From Oceanicella actignis (GTDB taxonomy: Bacteria > Pseudomonadota > Alphaproteobacteria > Rhodobacterales > Rhodobacteraceae): DNA of 64,000 nucleotides. The notes beneath the pieces are model-generated. The model made no database searches. It was not told the origin of the DNA and saw only the letters and a program-made list of their open reading frames with translations. The stretch covers positions 62,001 to 126,000 of the forward strand of contig NZ_VNHJ01000002.1 of assembly GCF_008124525.1 (NCBI RefSeq), written 5' to 3'. Positions 7,505 to 15,841 of this stretch are shown one piece after another. Position 1 is the stretch's first letter. Every line of letters starts with the position of its first letter. Made by a program: the position numbers and the translations under genes.

Positions 7505-8212
7505 TCAGCCCGCCGGATCGAAGCGGAAGCGGTGCAGCGCGGCGCCGTTGGCCCGCAGCCAGGCGCGCTGTTCGCGCCAATCGGGGCGCAGCCGCTCGAC
7601 CAGCGCCCAGAAGCGCGGGCCGTGGTTCATCTCGACCAGATGCGCGGCCTCATGCGCGGCGACATAGTCCTGCACCGCGGGCGGGGCCATGGCCAGCCGC
7701 CAGCTGAAGGACAGCGCCCCCTCGGCGGTGCAGGAACCCCAGCGCGAGCGCGTGTCGCGCAGCGTCACCCGCGCCGGCGCCTTGCCCAGCGCGGCGGCGT
7801 GGCGGCGCGCGGCCGGGGTCAGCGCATCGCGCGAGCGCGCGATCAGAAAGGTCTTGACGGCCGGGCCGGGCCCCGCGGCCGAGGGCGGGATCAGCAGGGC
7901 GTCGCCGCTCAGCGCCGGCGCGCCGCGCCGGCGGGCGGGATCGGCGCGCAGCACGACCGGCCGGCCGCCGATGGGCAGCGTCATGCCCTCGGTCACCGGC
8001 AGGGCGCCCGGCGCGCGGTCCAGCGCCCCGCTCAACCATTCGGCATGGCGTTCGAGAAAGCCGCGCGCCTCGTCCAGGCTGGCGGCCTCGGGGATCGTCA
8101 GCAGGGGCCGCCCGTCGATCCGGCTGACCGACAGCGAGAACCGCCGCGAGCGCGCCGAGCGCCGCACCGTCACGCTGACGGAGGGCCGCTCGAGCCGGAT
8201 CGACACGCCCAT
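7505..8212 (-). CDS. YgjP-like (SprT/WLM-type) zinc metallopeptidase domain protein
   Basis: This 235-aa soluble protein carries a zinc-binding HEAAH motif followed by a third ligand in MNHGPRFW, preceded by the family signature TRSRWGSCT and LSFSWRLAMAP. These are the marks of the YgjP/M48-like metal-dependent hydrolase family, whose cellular role is poorly defined. The ATG at 8212 lies 8 bp after the stop of the depolymerase gene, so the two are likely co-transcribed. A far longer in-frame reading upstream is the antisense-frame shadow of phaZ and is rejected. Confidence 0.85.
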   Translation of the reverse strand: MGVSIRLERPSVSVTVRRSARSRRFSLSVSRIDGRPLLTIPEAASLDEARGFLERHAEWLSGALDRAPGALPVTEGMTLPIGGRPVVLRADPARRRGAPALSGDALLIPPSAAGPGPAVKTFLIARSRDALTPAARRHAAALGKAPARVTLRDTRSRWGSCTAEGALSFSWRLAMAPPAVQDYVAAHEAAHLVEMNHGPRFWALVERLRPDWREQRAWLRANGAALHRFRFDPAG

Positions 8213-8220
8213 GCGCGCGG

Positions 8221-9573
8221 TCAGTCCGCCTTCGCGCCGACGGCGGCGGGGAAGGGCGTGACGTTGCCTTCCTCGGCGGACGGCGCGGCCTTCGCGGCGG
8301 CGCCGACGCGCGCCGGGGCGTCCTCGTCCTCGACCATGGCGCGGTGGGCGCGGATGAAGTCGCGCACGCGCGGCTGGATGAACCGGCGCCAGCGCGAGCC
8401 GTTGAACACGCCGTAATGGCCCACGGTCTCCTGCACGTAATGGGCGCGCATCTCGTCGGGCAGGTTGACGCAAAGATCGTGCGCGGCCTCGGTCTGGCCC
8501 AGGCCGGTGATGTCGTCCTTCTCGCCCTCGACGGTCATGAGCGCGATGTCGACAATGGCCTCGGGGCGCACGAGGCGCTCGTCGCGATACATGAACTCGC
8601 CCACGGCCAGGAGGCGCTTCTGGAACACGCGCTCGATGGTCTGGAGATAGAACTCGGCGGTCAGGTCCATGACCGCCATGTATTCGTCGTAGAAGGCGCG
8701 ATGGGCCGCCGCCGAATCGCCGTCGCCGCGAATCAGGTGGCGGAACTGCTTGAGATGGGCGTCCACATGCCGGTCGAGATTCATCGACATGAAGCCCGAC
8801 AGCTGCAGAAAGCCCGGATAGACGCGCCGCATGAAGCCCAGATTGGGGAACGGGACGGTGGTGATGACGTTCTGCTCGAACCAGCTGAGCGGGCGAGTCG
8901 TGGCCAGCTCGTTGGGCTGCTTGGGGTTGCGGGCCGTGTCGATGGGCGAGCCCATCAGCGTGATCGACGAGGGCCGGCAGGGGTCTTCGTCCTCGGCCAT
9001 CATGGCGGCGGCGGCCAGAACCGGCACGCCCGGCTGGCACACGGCCAGCACGGCGGGGCGCTCGCCGCCCGCGCCCAGCACCTGGCAGAACTCGATGACG
9101 TAGTCGATGTAATCGTCCAGATCGAAGGGGCCGGCGGCCAGCGGCACGTTGCGCGCGTCTTCCCAGTCGGTGATGTAGACGTCGTGCTCGGGCAGCATCT
9201 TCTCGACCGTGCCGCGCAGCAGCGTGGCGAAATGCCCCGACATGGGCGCGACGATCAGCACCTTGGGATCGTCGCGCCCCTCGGCGCCCTCGCGGCGGAA
9301 GTGCAGCAGCCTGGCGAAGGGCAGGCTGTGGACCACCTCTTCGACGACCGGCAGCTCGCGCCCGTCGACGACGACGCTGTCGATGCCGAACTCGGGCTTG
9401 CCGTAACGGCGCGTCGCGTTCACGAACATCTCGAGCGCGGCCGCCGTGGCGCGCGCCGGAAAGGTCGCCGCGGCCGGGTTGAGCGGGTTGCTGAGCGCCT
9501 GCTGCCCGATCTTCGCCGCCGCGCGCCACGGGGCGATGGCCGCGTGGGTCAGTTCATAGGCCTGGTAAAGCAT
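8221..9573 (-). CDS. phaZ: Intracellular polyhydroxyalkanoate depolymerase
   Basis: This 450-aa cytoplasmic enzyme mobilises storage PHB granules. It begins MLYQAYELTHAAIAPWR, the usual PhaZ N-terminus. It contains a VAPMSGHFATLLRGTVE segment and the lipase-box-like VCQPGVPVLA with Cys179 as the likely nucleophile, as in Ralstonia-type intracellular depolymerases. HYGVFNGSRWR near the end holds the expected catalytic histidine. In many relatives phaZ lies next to phaC, phaP and phaR; here none is adjacent. It heads a two-gene unit with the YgjP-like gene and is divergent from the TIGR02300 gene. Confidence 0.92.
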   Translation of the reverse strand: MLYQAYELTHAAIAPWRAAAKIGQQALSNPLNPAAATFPARATAAALEMFVNATRRYGKPEFGIDSVVVDGRELPVVEEVVHSLPFARLLHFRREGAEGRDDPKVLIVAPMSGHFATLLRGTVEKMLPEHDVYITDWEDARNVPLAAGPFDLDDYIDYVIEFCQVLGAGGERPAVLAVCQPGVPVLAAAAMMAEDEDPCRPSSITLMGSPIDTARNPKQPNELATTRPLSWFEQNVITTVPFPNLGFMRRVYPGFLQLSGFMSMNLDRHVDAHLKQFRHLIRGDGDSAAAHRAFYDEYMAVMDLTAEFYLQTIERVFQKRLLAVGEFMYRDERLVRPEAIVDIALMTVEGEKDDITGLGQTEAAHDLCVNLPDEMRAHYVQETVGHYGVFNGSRWRRFIQPRVRDFIRAHRAMVEDEDAPARVGAAAKAAPSAEEGNVTPFPAAVGAKAD

Positions 9574-9680
9574 GGCTGTCCTCCGAAGATCGCCGGACCC
9601 ATGGCCCGGCGCTTTGCTTCACGCTAGCGTCATGCCGCGCTGCAAACAAGCCGTTTCGCGGGTGCAACCATCAAGCGGGT

Positions 9681-9709
9681 TTGACAGCGGGGCGATCTTG
9701 TGGCAACCG
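9681..9709 (+). promoter_or_regulatory. Possible promoter of the TIGR02300 gene
   Basis: A perfect TTGACA -35 (9681-9686) is followed after 17 bp by CAACCG, a poor -10. It is well placed, about 70 bp before the start codon at 9777. Only the -35 half is convincing. Confidence 0.33.
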
Positions 9710-9776
9710 GCCCGTTCGCTGCAGCAGCGACGCGCGGGCGGTCCGTGCGCCGACACAGACATCCCTGGGGGTTTAG

Positions 9777-10100
9777 ATGGCCAAAGCTGAATGGGGCGCC
9801 AAGCGCATCTGCCCGAGCTGCGCCGCCCGTTTCTACGACTTGATGAAGGATCCCGCGATCTGCCCCGCCTGCGGCGCGGAAACGCCGCAATCGGCGTTCG
9901 TCGAGCGGCGCGGCGGCGCGGCGGCCCCGGTCAAGGCCAAGGCGGCGCCGGCGACGGCCGCCGTGGTGGACGACGACGATCTGGTGGTCGACGACGCGGA
10001 CGACGCGGAGGATCTGGTGGTGGACGACGCCCTTCTCGAGGACGAGGAGGACGACGATCTGGGCATCGAGGTCGTCGAGAAGCCCGACGACGAAGAGTGA
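9777..10100 (+). CDS. TIGR02300 family zinc-ribbon protein with acidic tail
   Basis: This 107-aa protein opens with AEWGAKRICPSCAARFYDLMKD and continues with PAICPACGAETPQ. The two CPxC pairs should form a zinc ribbon. The C-terminal half is almost entirely Asp, Glu, Val and Ala, an acidic low-complexity tail. This architecture matches the alphaproteobacterial TIGR02300 family, whose function is unknown. It is monocistronic, with phaZ divergent upstream and a tRNA gene downstream. Confidence 0.88.
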   Translation: MAKAEWGAKRICPSCAARFYDLMKDPAICPACGAETPQSAFVERRGGAAAPVKAKAAPATAAVVDDDDLVVDDADDAEDLVVDDALLEDEEDDDLGIEVVEKPDDEE

Positions 10101-10154
10101 CATCGGCGCCCGCGGCCGGCGGGCGGAGAATTTCGCGGCGGATGCATTTTTCGC

Positions 10155-10183
10155 TTGATACTCCCGCCGGCGCAAAATAAAGA
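10155..10183 (+). promoter_or_regulatory. Probable promoter of tRNA-Ala
   Basis: TTGATA (10155-10160) and TAAAGA (10178-10183) are separated by 17 bp. A start near 10190 would give a primary transcript with about 54 nt before the mature tRNA. Confidence 0.55.
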
Positions 10184-10243
10184 GCGGTCAGCCGCGGCGA
10201 GGGGGCTCCCAACGCCCCGAAGCGACGGCGCGGCGACCCGGAT

Positions 10244-10319
<76 letters not shown>

Positions 10320-10623
10320 AATTTCCCAGAATTTCCAAACGCATAGCGCCGCGCTTGAGCGCCCCGCGCCGTGGCGCGCGTCGTGCGGCCCGGCGATGCG
10401 GGCGGCGAGTCGGCCGTGGCCGCGGCCGGGCCTTTGCGACGGCGCCCGCCACGGCGCGTCGCCGCCCAGGGCGGATGGATGCGGCCGATCCCGATCCGAT
10501 TCCCCAACCCTGATTCCCCGACCCTGACCGCGTGCGATTCGCGGGCCGAGCCTGCGAAACCTCTGGCCTTCGCGGCCCGATGGACGGCACAATCGACCCA
10601 TATCGAACGGAGCGGAAAGTCAC
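10320..10623. other. Intergenic region before the amidase/decarboxylase cluster
   Basis: No convincing gene is present. It holds a 14-bp direct repeat, TTCCCCRACCCTGA, at 10500-10513 and 10514-10527. A GGAGCGGAAAG ribosome site lies just before the ATG at 10624. The cluster promoter must lie here, but no clear -35/-10 pair stands out. Confidence 0.5.
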
Positions 10624-11592
10624 ATGACACCATTCGCAATCGCCGGCATCCAGATGCATGTCGCGGCGCTGCATTCCAACGTCGAGGGCATGCGCCACCG
10701 CCTCGACGTGCTGATGGCGCGGTTTCCCTGGACGCAGATGGTCGTGTTCAGCGAGCTGGCGCCCTTCGGCCCGCTCGAGCAGTTCGCCCAGCCCTTTCCG
10801 AACGACACGCTGGCGCTGTTTCAGGAGGATGCGCGCCGGCATGGCGTATGGCTTCTGCCCGGCTCTATGTTCGAGAAGCGCCCCGACGGGCGGATCTTCA
10901 ACACCGCGGCGGTGATCAATCCCGATGGCGAGATCGTCGCCAAATACTCGAAGATGTTTCCCTTCCGGCCCTACGAGGCCAATGTCTCGGCGGGGACCGA
11001 GTTCTGCATCTTCGACGTGCCCGGCGCGGGGCGCTTCGGCGTCTCGATCTGCTACGACATCTGGTTTCCCGAGACCACGCGCCACCTGACCAGCCAGGGC
11101 GTCGAGGTTCTGCTCAACCCGGTGCTGACCGGCACCACCGACCGCGACGCCGAGATCGCCATCGCCCGCGCCACGGCCGCGCAGTTCCAGTGCTACGTCT
11201 TCGCGGTCAACGGCCTGGCGGCCGGCGGGGTGGGGCGCTCGGTGGTGGTGGATCCGGCGGCCATGGTCCTGCACCAGAGCCATGGTCAGGAAGACATGTT
11301 CCCGATCGAGATCGACTTCGACCTGGTGCGGCGCCAGCGCGAGACCGGCCTCAAGGGCCTTGGGCAGGTGCTCAAGAGCTTCCGCGACCGCGAGGTGGAC
11401 TTTCCGGTCTACGACCGCGCCAGCGGCGCGGATGCGTGGCTGCACACGCTCGGCCCGCTCGAGATGCCGCGCAAGGGCTCGACGGCCGCCGCGCCGGCGC
11501 CCGATCCGCGCATCGCGCCGGGCTATCGCGAGGACCCGGCGCGTCCGGTGCGCAACGAGGCGCCTTTCGGCGCAAGAACCGGCGCCGACTGA
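10624..11592 (+). CDS. Carbon-nitrogen hydrolase (nitrilase superfamily amidase)
   Basis: This 322-aa cytoplasmic enzyme has the Glu-Lys-Cys triad of the nitrilase superfamily: Glu44 in VVFSELAPFG, Lys110 in AKYSKMFPF and Cys143 in VSICYDIWFPE. It is more likely an amidase or carbamoylase (compare N-carbamoylputrescine amidase) than a true nitrilase, but the substrate is not evident. The last 45 residues are a proline/alanine-rich tail. It is the first gene of a tight four-gene set with a PLP decarboxylase-fold enzyme, an ATP-grasp ligase and a C45 hydrolase. That context suggests a step in making or breaking an amide of a basic amine. A role outside that pathway cannot be excluded. Confidence 0.85.
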   Translation: MTPFAIAGIQMHVAALHSNVEGMRHRLDVLMARFPWTQMVVFSELAPFGPLEQFAQPFPNDTLALFQEDARRHGVWLLPGSMFEKRPDGRIFNTAAVINPDGEIVAKYSKMFPFRPYEANVSAGTEFCIFDVPGAGRFGVSICYDIWFPETTRHLTSQGVEVLLNPVLTGTTDRDAEIAIARATAAQFQCYVFAVNGLAAGGVGRSVVVDPAAMVLHQSHGQEDMFPIEIDFDLVRRQRETGLKGLGQVLKSFRDREVDFPVYDRASGADAWLHTLGPLEMPRKGSTAAAPAPDPRIAPGYREDPARPVRNEAPFGARTGAD

Positions 11593-11618
11593 GGGCGCCG
11601 CCAAGCAGGGGGGAAGGC

Positions 11619-14384
11619 ATGAAGCTGCACGACCAGGGAGGGCGAGGGCACACGATAAGGGACTATTACAGCGCCTCGCAGCTGAGGATGGACCGGTGGA
11701 GCACGCTGCGCGAGACGATGGAATCGCTGCAGCGCGCGGGCCCCGCGGGCCGTTCGGCCGACAAGCTGGCGCGGCGGGCGGCCGAGCTGCTCGAGGCGCT
11801 GGCGCCCATCGAGCTCTATTTCGCCTTTCCGGGCGCCGCCGCCTTCGAGCACATGCGCCGGCTGCTCGAGGCGCGCAACATCGACGACCTGTCGCATGTC
11901 GTGCGGCGCGTGGCCCGGGCGCTGACCTCGGGCGCCTACCGCCGCCGCTCGATCCAGCTGGTGGGCGAGACCGGAGACAACGAGGATTTCGAGGACGAAT
12001 CCACCCTTCCCGTCGATGCGCGCGCCCTGGGCCGGCCCTATTTCGAGGTGCTGGTGGTCGACGACGTCAACGAGCATCACGAGCGCTTCCTCAAGGCCAG
12101 CCTGCAGCGGATGCGCCGCGTCGAGGATCCCTTCATCTACGAGGCGGTCGTGGCGCCCAGCGTCGAGGACGCGCTGATCGCGGTGCTTTTCAACCCCAAC
12201 ATCCAGGCGGTGGTCGTCCGGCCGGGGCTGTCGCTCAAGTCGCGCAACAAGCTCGACATCCTCAAGCGCTATCTCGACCGCGTCGGCGACGACGAGACCG
12301 TCGACGCGATGGAGCCGTGGGACTACGGCCCCGAGCTGTGCCGCCTGATCGCCCGCATCCGGCCCGAGCTGGACGCCTATCTGATCACCGACCGCTCGGT
12401 CGAAGAGATCGCCGGCCTCGATCTGGGCCTGTGCCGGCGGGTGTTCTACAATCAGGAAGATTTCCTCGAACTGCACCTGAACATCCTGCGCGGCGTCAAC
12501 CGGCGCTACAAGACGCCGTTCTTCTCGGCGCTGAAGGAATATTCCAAGCAGCCGACCGGCGTGTTCCACGCCATGCCGATCAGCCGCGGCAAGTCCATCT
12601 CGCGCTCGCACTGGATCCAGGACATGGGCGCCTTCTACGGCCCCAACATCTTCCTGGCCGAAACCTCGGCGACGTCGGGCGGGCTCGACTCGCTGCTCGA
12701 GCCGCGCGGCCCGATCAAGGAGGCGCAGCTGGCCGCGGCGCGGGCCTTCGGCTCGAAGCAGACCTTCTTCGCCACCAACGGCACCTCGACCTGCAACAAG
12801 ATCGTGGTGCAGGCCCTGGTGCGCCCGGGCGACATCGTGCTGGTGGACCGCGACTGCCACAAGTCGCACCATTACGGCCTGGTGCTGGCGGGGGCGCAGG
12901 TGGTCTACCTGGAAAGCTACCCGCTGCACGAATATTCGATGTATGGCGCGGCGCCGCTGTCCGAGATCAAGGGCAAGCTGCTGGAGCTGCGCGCGGCGGG
13001 CAAGCTGGACCGCGTGCGCATGGTGCTGCTGACCAACTGCACCTTCGACGGCATCGTCTACAACGTGCAGCGCGTGATGCAGGAATGCCTCGCCATCAAG
13101 AAGGACCTGGTCTTTCTGTGGGACGAGGCCTGGTTCGCCTTCGCCCGCTTCGATCCGACCTATCGCGAGCGCACCGCGATGGAGGTCGCCAACCGCCTGC
13201 GCCAGACGCTGCGCACCCCCGAGCACGCCGCCGCATGGAAGGCCCAGCAAGAGGCGCTGCGCGACGCGGACGACCAGGCCTGGCTCGACGCGCGCCTGCT
13301 GGCGCCGCCCGACGCGCGGGTGCGCGTCTATGCCACCCAGTCCACCCACAAGACGCTGACGGCCCTGCGGCAGGGCTCGATGATCCATGTGAACGATCAG
13401 GACTTCAAGGGCGAGGTCGAAGAGGCCTTTCACGAAGCCTACATGACCCACACCTCGACCAGCCCGAACTACCAGATCATCGCCTCGCTGGACGTCGGGC
13501 GCCGGCAGGTCGAGCTGGAGGGCTTCGAGTTCGTCCAGCGCCAGATCGAAAGCGCCATGGCGATCCGGCGCGCCGTGGCCGACCATCCGCTGCTGAGCAA
13601 GTATTTCCGCGTTCTCTCGCCCGCCGACATGATCCCCGAACGCCACCGCGAAAGCGGCGTGACCCGCTACTACGACAAGGAGCGCGGCTGGACCGACATC
13701 TGGGAGTGCTGGGCCTCGGACGAGTTCGTGCTGGACCCCACGCGCATCACGCTTCTGGTCGGCGCCACGGGCTGGGACGGCGACACCTTCAAGACCAAGG
13801 TGCTGATGGATCGCTACGGGATCCAGATCAACAAGACCTCGCGCAACACCGTGCTGTTCATGACGAACATCGGCACCACGCGCTCGTCGGTGGCCTATCT
13901 GATCGAGGTGCTGGTCGAGATCGCCAAGGAGCTGGACGAGGTGCAGGACGACGCCTCGAAGATGGAGCGCCTCGCCTTCGAGAAGCGCGTCTCGAGCCTG
14001 ATCGAGCACGTCCCGCCGCTGCCGGACTTCAGCCGCTTTCACGACGCCTTCCGCAGCCCCGGCGCCACGCCCGAGGGCGACCTGCGGGCGGCCTTCTTCC
14101 TCGCCTATGACGAGGAGATGTGCGACTACGTCGAGCTTGACGAAAAGCTGCTCGAGCGGCTCGAGGGCGGCGAAGAGCTGGTGTCGGCCGCGTTCATCAT
14201 CCCCTATCCGCCGGGCTTTCCGATCCTGGTGCCGGGGCAGGTCATCAGCCCGCAGATCCTGCGCTTCATGATGGCGCTGGACGTGAGCGAGATCCACGGG
14301 TTCCGGCCCGATCTGGGCCTGCGGGTCTTCAACGAAAATGCGCTCAAGAGCGCCGAAAAAACCAAGTCCAACGGGAGATCCTGA
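11619..14384 (+). CDS. Orn/Lys/Arg decarboxylase-fold PLP enzyme, 921 aa
   Basis: A fold type I PLP enzyme of the group III decarboxylase family. The Schiff-base lysine is Lys578 in ATQSTHKTLTALRQGSMIHV. Upstream are a cofactor-site segment ATNGTSTCNKIVVQALV, VLLTNCTFDGIVYN and FLWDEAWFAFARF. The C-terminal domain includes IIPYPPGFPILVPGQVIS, typical of the family. Residues of roughly 140-230 (FEVLVVDDVNEHH and after) resemble the CheY-like wing domain. At 921 aa it is about 150-200 residues longer than classical lysine or arginine decarboxylases, with an extra helical N-terminus. The start at 11619 has a strong GGGGGAAGG ribosome site; an in-frame reading from 10371 is an artefact. Decarboxylation of a basic amino acid is likely but not proven. 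Confidence 0.88.
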   Translation: MKLHDQGGRGHTIRDYYSASQLRMDRWSTLRETMESLQRAGPAGRSADKLARRAAELLEALAPIELYFAFPGAAAFEHMRRLLEARNIDDLSHVVRRVARALTSGAYRRRSIQLVGETGDNEDFEDESTLPVDARALGRPYFEVLVVDDVNEHHERFLKASLQRMRRVEDPFIYEAVVAPSVEDALIAVLFNPNIQAVVVRPGLSLKSRNKLDILKRYLDRVGDDETVDAMEPWDYGPELCRLIARIRPELDAYLITDRSVEEIAGLDLGLCRRVFYNQEDFLELHLNILRGVNRRYKTPFFSALKEYSKQPTGVFHAMPISRGKSISRSHWIQDMGAFYGPNIFLAETSATSGGLDSLLEPRGPIKEAQLAAARAFGSKQTFFATNGTSTCNKIVVQALVRPGDIVLVDRDCHKSHHYGLVLAGAQVVYLESYPLHEYSMYGAAPLSEIKGKLLELRAAGKLDRVRMVLLTNCTFDGIVYNVQRVMQECLAIKKDLVFLWDEAWFAFARFDPTYRERTAMEVANRLRQTLRTPEHAAAWKAQQEALRDADDQAWLDARLLAPPDARVRVYATQSTHKTLTALRQGSMIHVNDQDFKGEVEEAFHEAYMTHTSTSPNYQIIASLDVGRRQVELEGFEFVQRQIESAMAIRRAVADHPLLSKYFRVLSPADMIPERHRESGVTRYYDKERGWTDIWECWASDEFVLDPTRITLLVGATGWDGDTFKTKVLMDRYGIQINKTSRNTVLFMTNIGTTRSSVAYLIEVLVEIAKELDEVQDDASKMERLAFEKRVSSLIEHVPPLPDFSRFHDAFRSPGATPEGDLRAAFFLAYDEEMCDYVELDEKLLERLEGGEELVSAAFIIPYPPGFPILVPGQVISPQILRFMMALDVSEIHGFRPDLGLRVFNENALKSAEKTKSNGRS

Positions 14385-14386
14385 CC

Positions 14387-15835
14387 ATGGTCAAGAAGGT
14401 CTTGAAGAACATATCCGAAATACGTCGGTATTTTCACACGAACGAAGATCCGATATATTTCGTTTCGGCCACGAACTTCAACCTTCTCGGCATCGACGAG
14501 TGGGTGAAGAATTTCAAGTATATCTGCTACATGGACTGCTTCGACGGCCGGCATCCCAACGTCTTCGTGCCCTCCGAGATGCCGCATGACGAGTTCCAGT
14601 CGATCGAGGACATCAACAACTATCTCCTCCAGCACAAGGAGGTCATCGACCTGATCAAGCGCCGGGGCGGCAAGCCGCGCTTCGTGTTCCTGATGTTCGA
14701 CGAAAGGACCGAAGAGCTGGTCAAGGAGCTTGGCGGCGAGATCTGGTTCCCCAAGGCGAAGCTGCGCAAGAAGCTCGACAACAAGATCGAGACCGTGCGC
14801 GTCGGCAACAAGGCGGGCGTGCCGTCGGTTCCCAACGCTCTGTCCGAGGTCCACAGCTACGAACACCTGCGCCAGATCGCCGACAAGGCGGGCCTGGGCG
14901 ACGACCTGGTGCTGCAATCGGCCTTCGGCGACAGCGGGCACACGACCTTCTTCATCCGCTCGGAGGCCGATTTCCGCAAGCACGAGCACGAGATCGTCGG
15001 CCAGGGCGAGATCAAGATCATGAAGCGGATCGACTGCCGCGGCTCGGCGATCGAGGCCTGCGCCACGCGCGAGGGCACCATCGTCGGCCCCCTGATGACC
15101 GAGCTGGTGGGCTTCAAGGAGCTGACCCCCTATCGCGGCGGCTGGTGCGGCAACGAGATCTTCGCCACCGCCTTTTCGCCCAAGGTCCGCCAGCAGGCGC
15201 GGGATCTGACCTTCAAGTTCGGCGAGCAGCTGCGCAAGGAGGGCTATCGCGGCTATTTCGAGCTGGATTTCCTGATCGACAAGAAGACCGGCGAGCTTTG
15301 GCTGGGCGAGCTGAACCCGCGCATCACCGGCGCCAGCTCGATGACGAACCACGCCGCCTTCGCCCATGCCGACGCGCCGCTGTTCCTCTTTCACCTGCTC
15401 GAATTCTCGCGCAAGCCGTTCAAGCTGGACGTCGACGAGATCAACGAGCGCTGGGCCGATCCCGACATGATCGACAGCTGGTGCCAGCTGGTGATCAAGC
15501 ACACCGAGGACAGCGTCGACATCATCACCGACGCGCCCCAGTCGGGCATCTACAAGATGCTCGAGGACGGCCGCGTGGTCTACGACCGCTTCGACTACCA
15601 CCGCCGCGCGGTCGGCGAGAACGAGGCCTTCTTCCTGCGCATCCTGCGTCAGGGCGACTACCGCTACGAGGGCGCAGATCTCGGGATCCTGGTCATGCGG
15701 GGCCGGGCGATGACCAACGCCTTCAAGCTGACCGAGAACGCCAAGCGTTGGATCCACGGCATCAAGTCGGCCTATTCGGCGCGTCCGCTGCCGGCCGCCG
15801 CAACCCTTGAAGAGCCGGCGTTCAAGATCATGTGA
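14387..15835 (+). CDS. ATP-grasp ligase (biotin carboxylase-like)
   Basis: This 482-aa cytoplasmic protein has an ATP-grasp fold. A lysine-rich entry region (FPKAKLRKKLDNKIETVRVGNKAG) precedes the ATP-binding core LVLQSAFGDSGHTTFFI. The metal/ATP site is in YFELDFLIDKKTGELWLGELNPRITGASS, with the expected Glu, Asn and Arg. Such enzymes join a carboxylate to an amine through an acyl phosphate. No biotin carboxyl carrier is encoded nearby, so a peptide or amide ligase is more likely than a carboxylase. It starts 2 bp after the decarboxylase stop with GGGAG upstream. The first 40 codons are noticeably less GC-rich than the rest. Substrates are unknown. Confidence 0.87.
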   Translation: MVKKVLKNISEIRRYFHTNEDPIYFVSATNFNLLGIDEWVKNFKYICYMDCFDGRHPNVFVPSEMPHDEFQSIEDINNYLLQHKEVIDLIKRRGGKPRFVFLMFDERTEELVKELGGEIWFPKAKLRKKLDNKIETVRVGNKAGVPSVPNALSEVHSYEHLRQIADKAGLGDDLVLQSAFGDSGHTTFFIRSEADFRKHEHEIVGQGEIKIMKRIDCRGSAIEACATREGTIVGPLMTELVGFKELTPYRGGWCGNEIFATAFSPKVRQQARDLTFKFGEQLRKEGYRGYFELDFLIDKKTGELWLGELNPRITGASSMTNHAAFAHADAPLFLFHLLEFSRKPFKLDVDEINERWADPDMIDSWCQLVIKHTEDSVDIITDAPQSGIYKMLEDGRVVYDRFDYHRRAVGENEAFFLRILRQGDYRYEGADLGILVMRGRAMTNAFKLTENAKRWIHGIKSAYSARPLPAAATLEEPAFKIM

Positions 15836-15841
15836 CGGGGG

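Noticed and set aside
10162-10177. Sixteen-base identity between the tRNA-Ala promoter spacer and the leader of the response regulator (30001-30016)
   Set aside because: Both are GC-rich spacers followed by an A-run; a chance match is plausible, and no common role was apparent.
10371-11618. In-frame upstream extension of the decarboxylase gene
   Set aside because: It overlaps the amidase gene in another frame. The ATG at 11619 has a strong ribosome site and a family-like beginning.
11523-14297. A 924-aa minus-strand open frame opposite the decarboxylase gene
   Set aside because: Its composition is that of an antisense shadow, and the plus-strand frame has full catalytic motifs.
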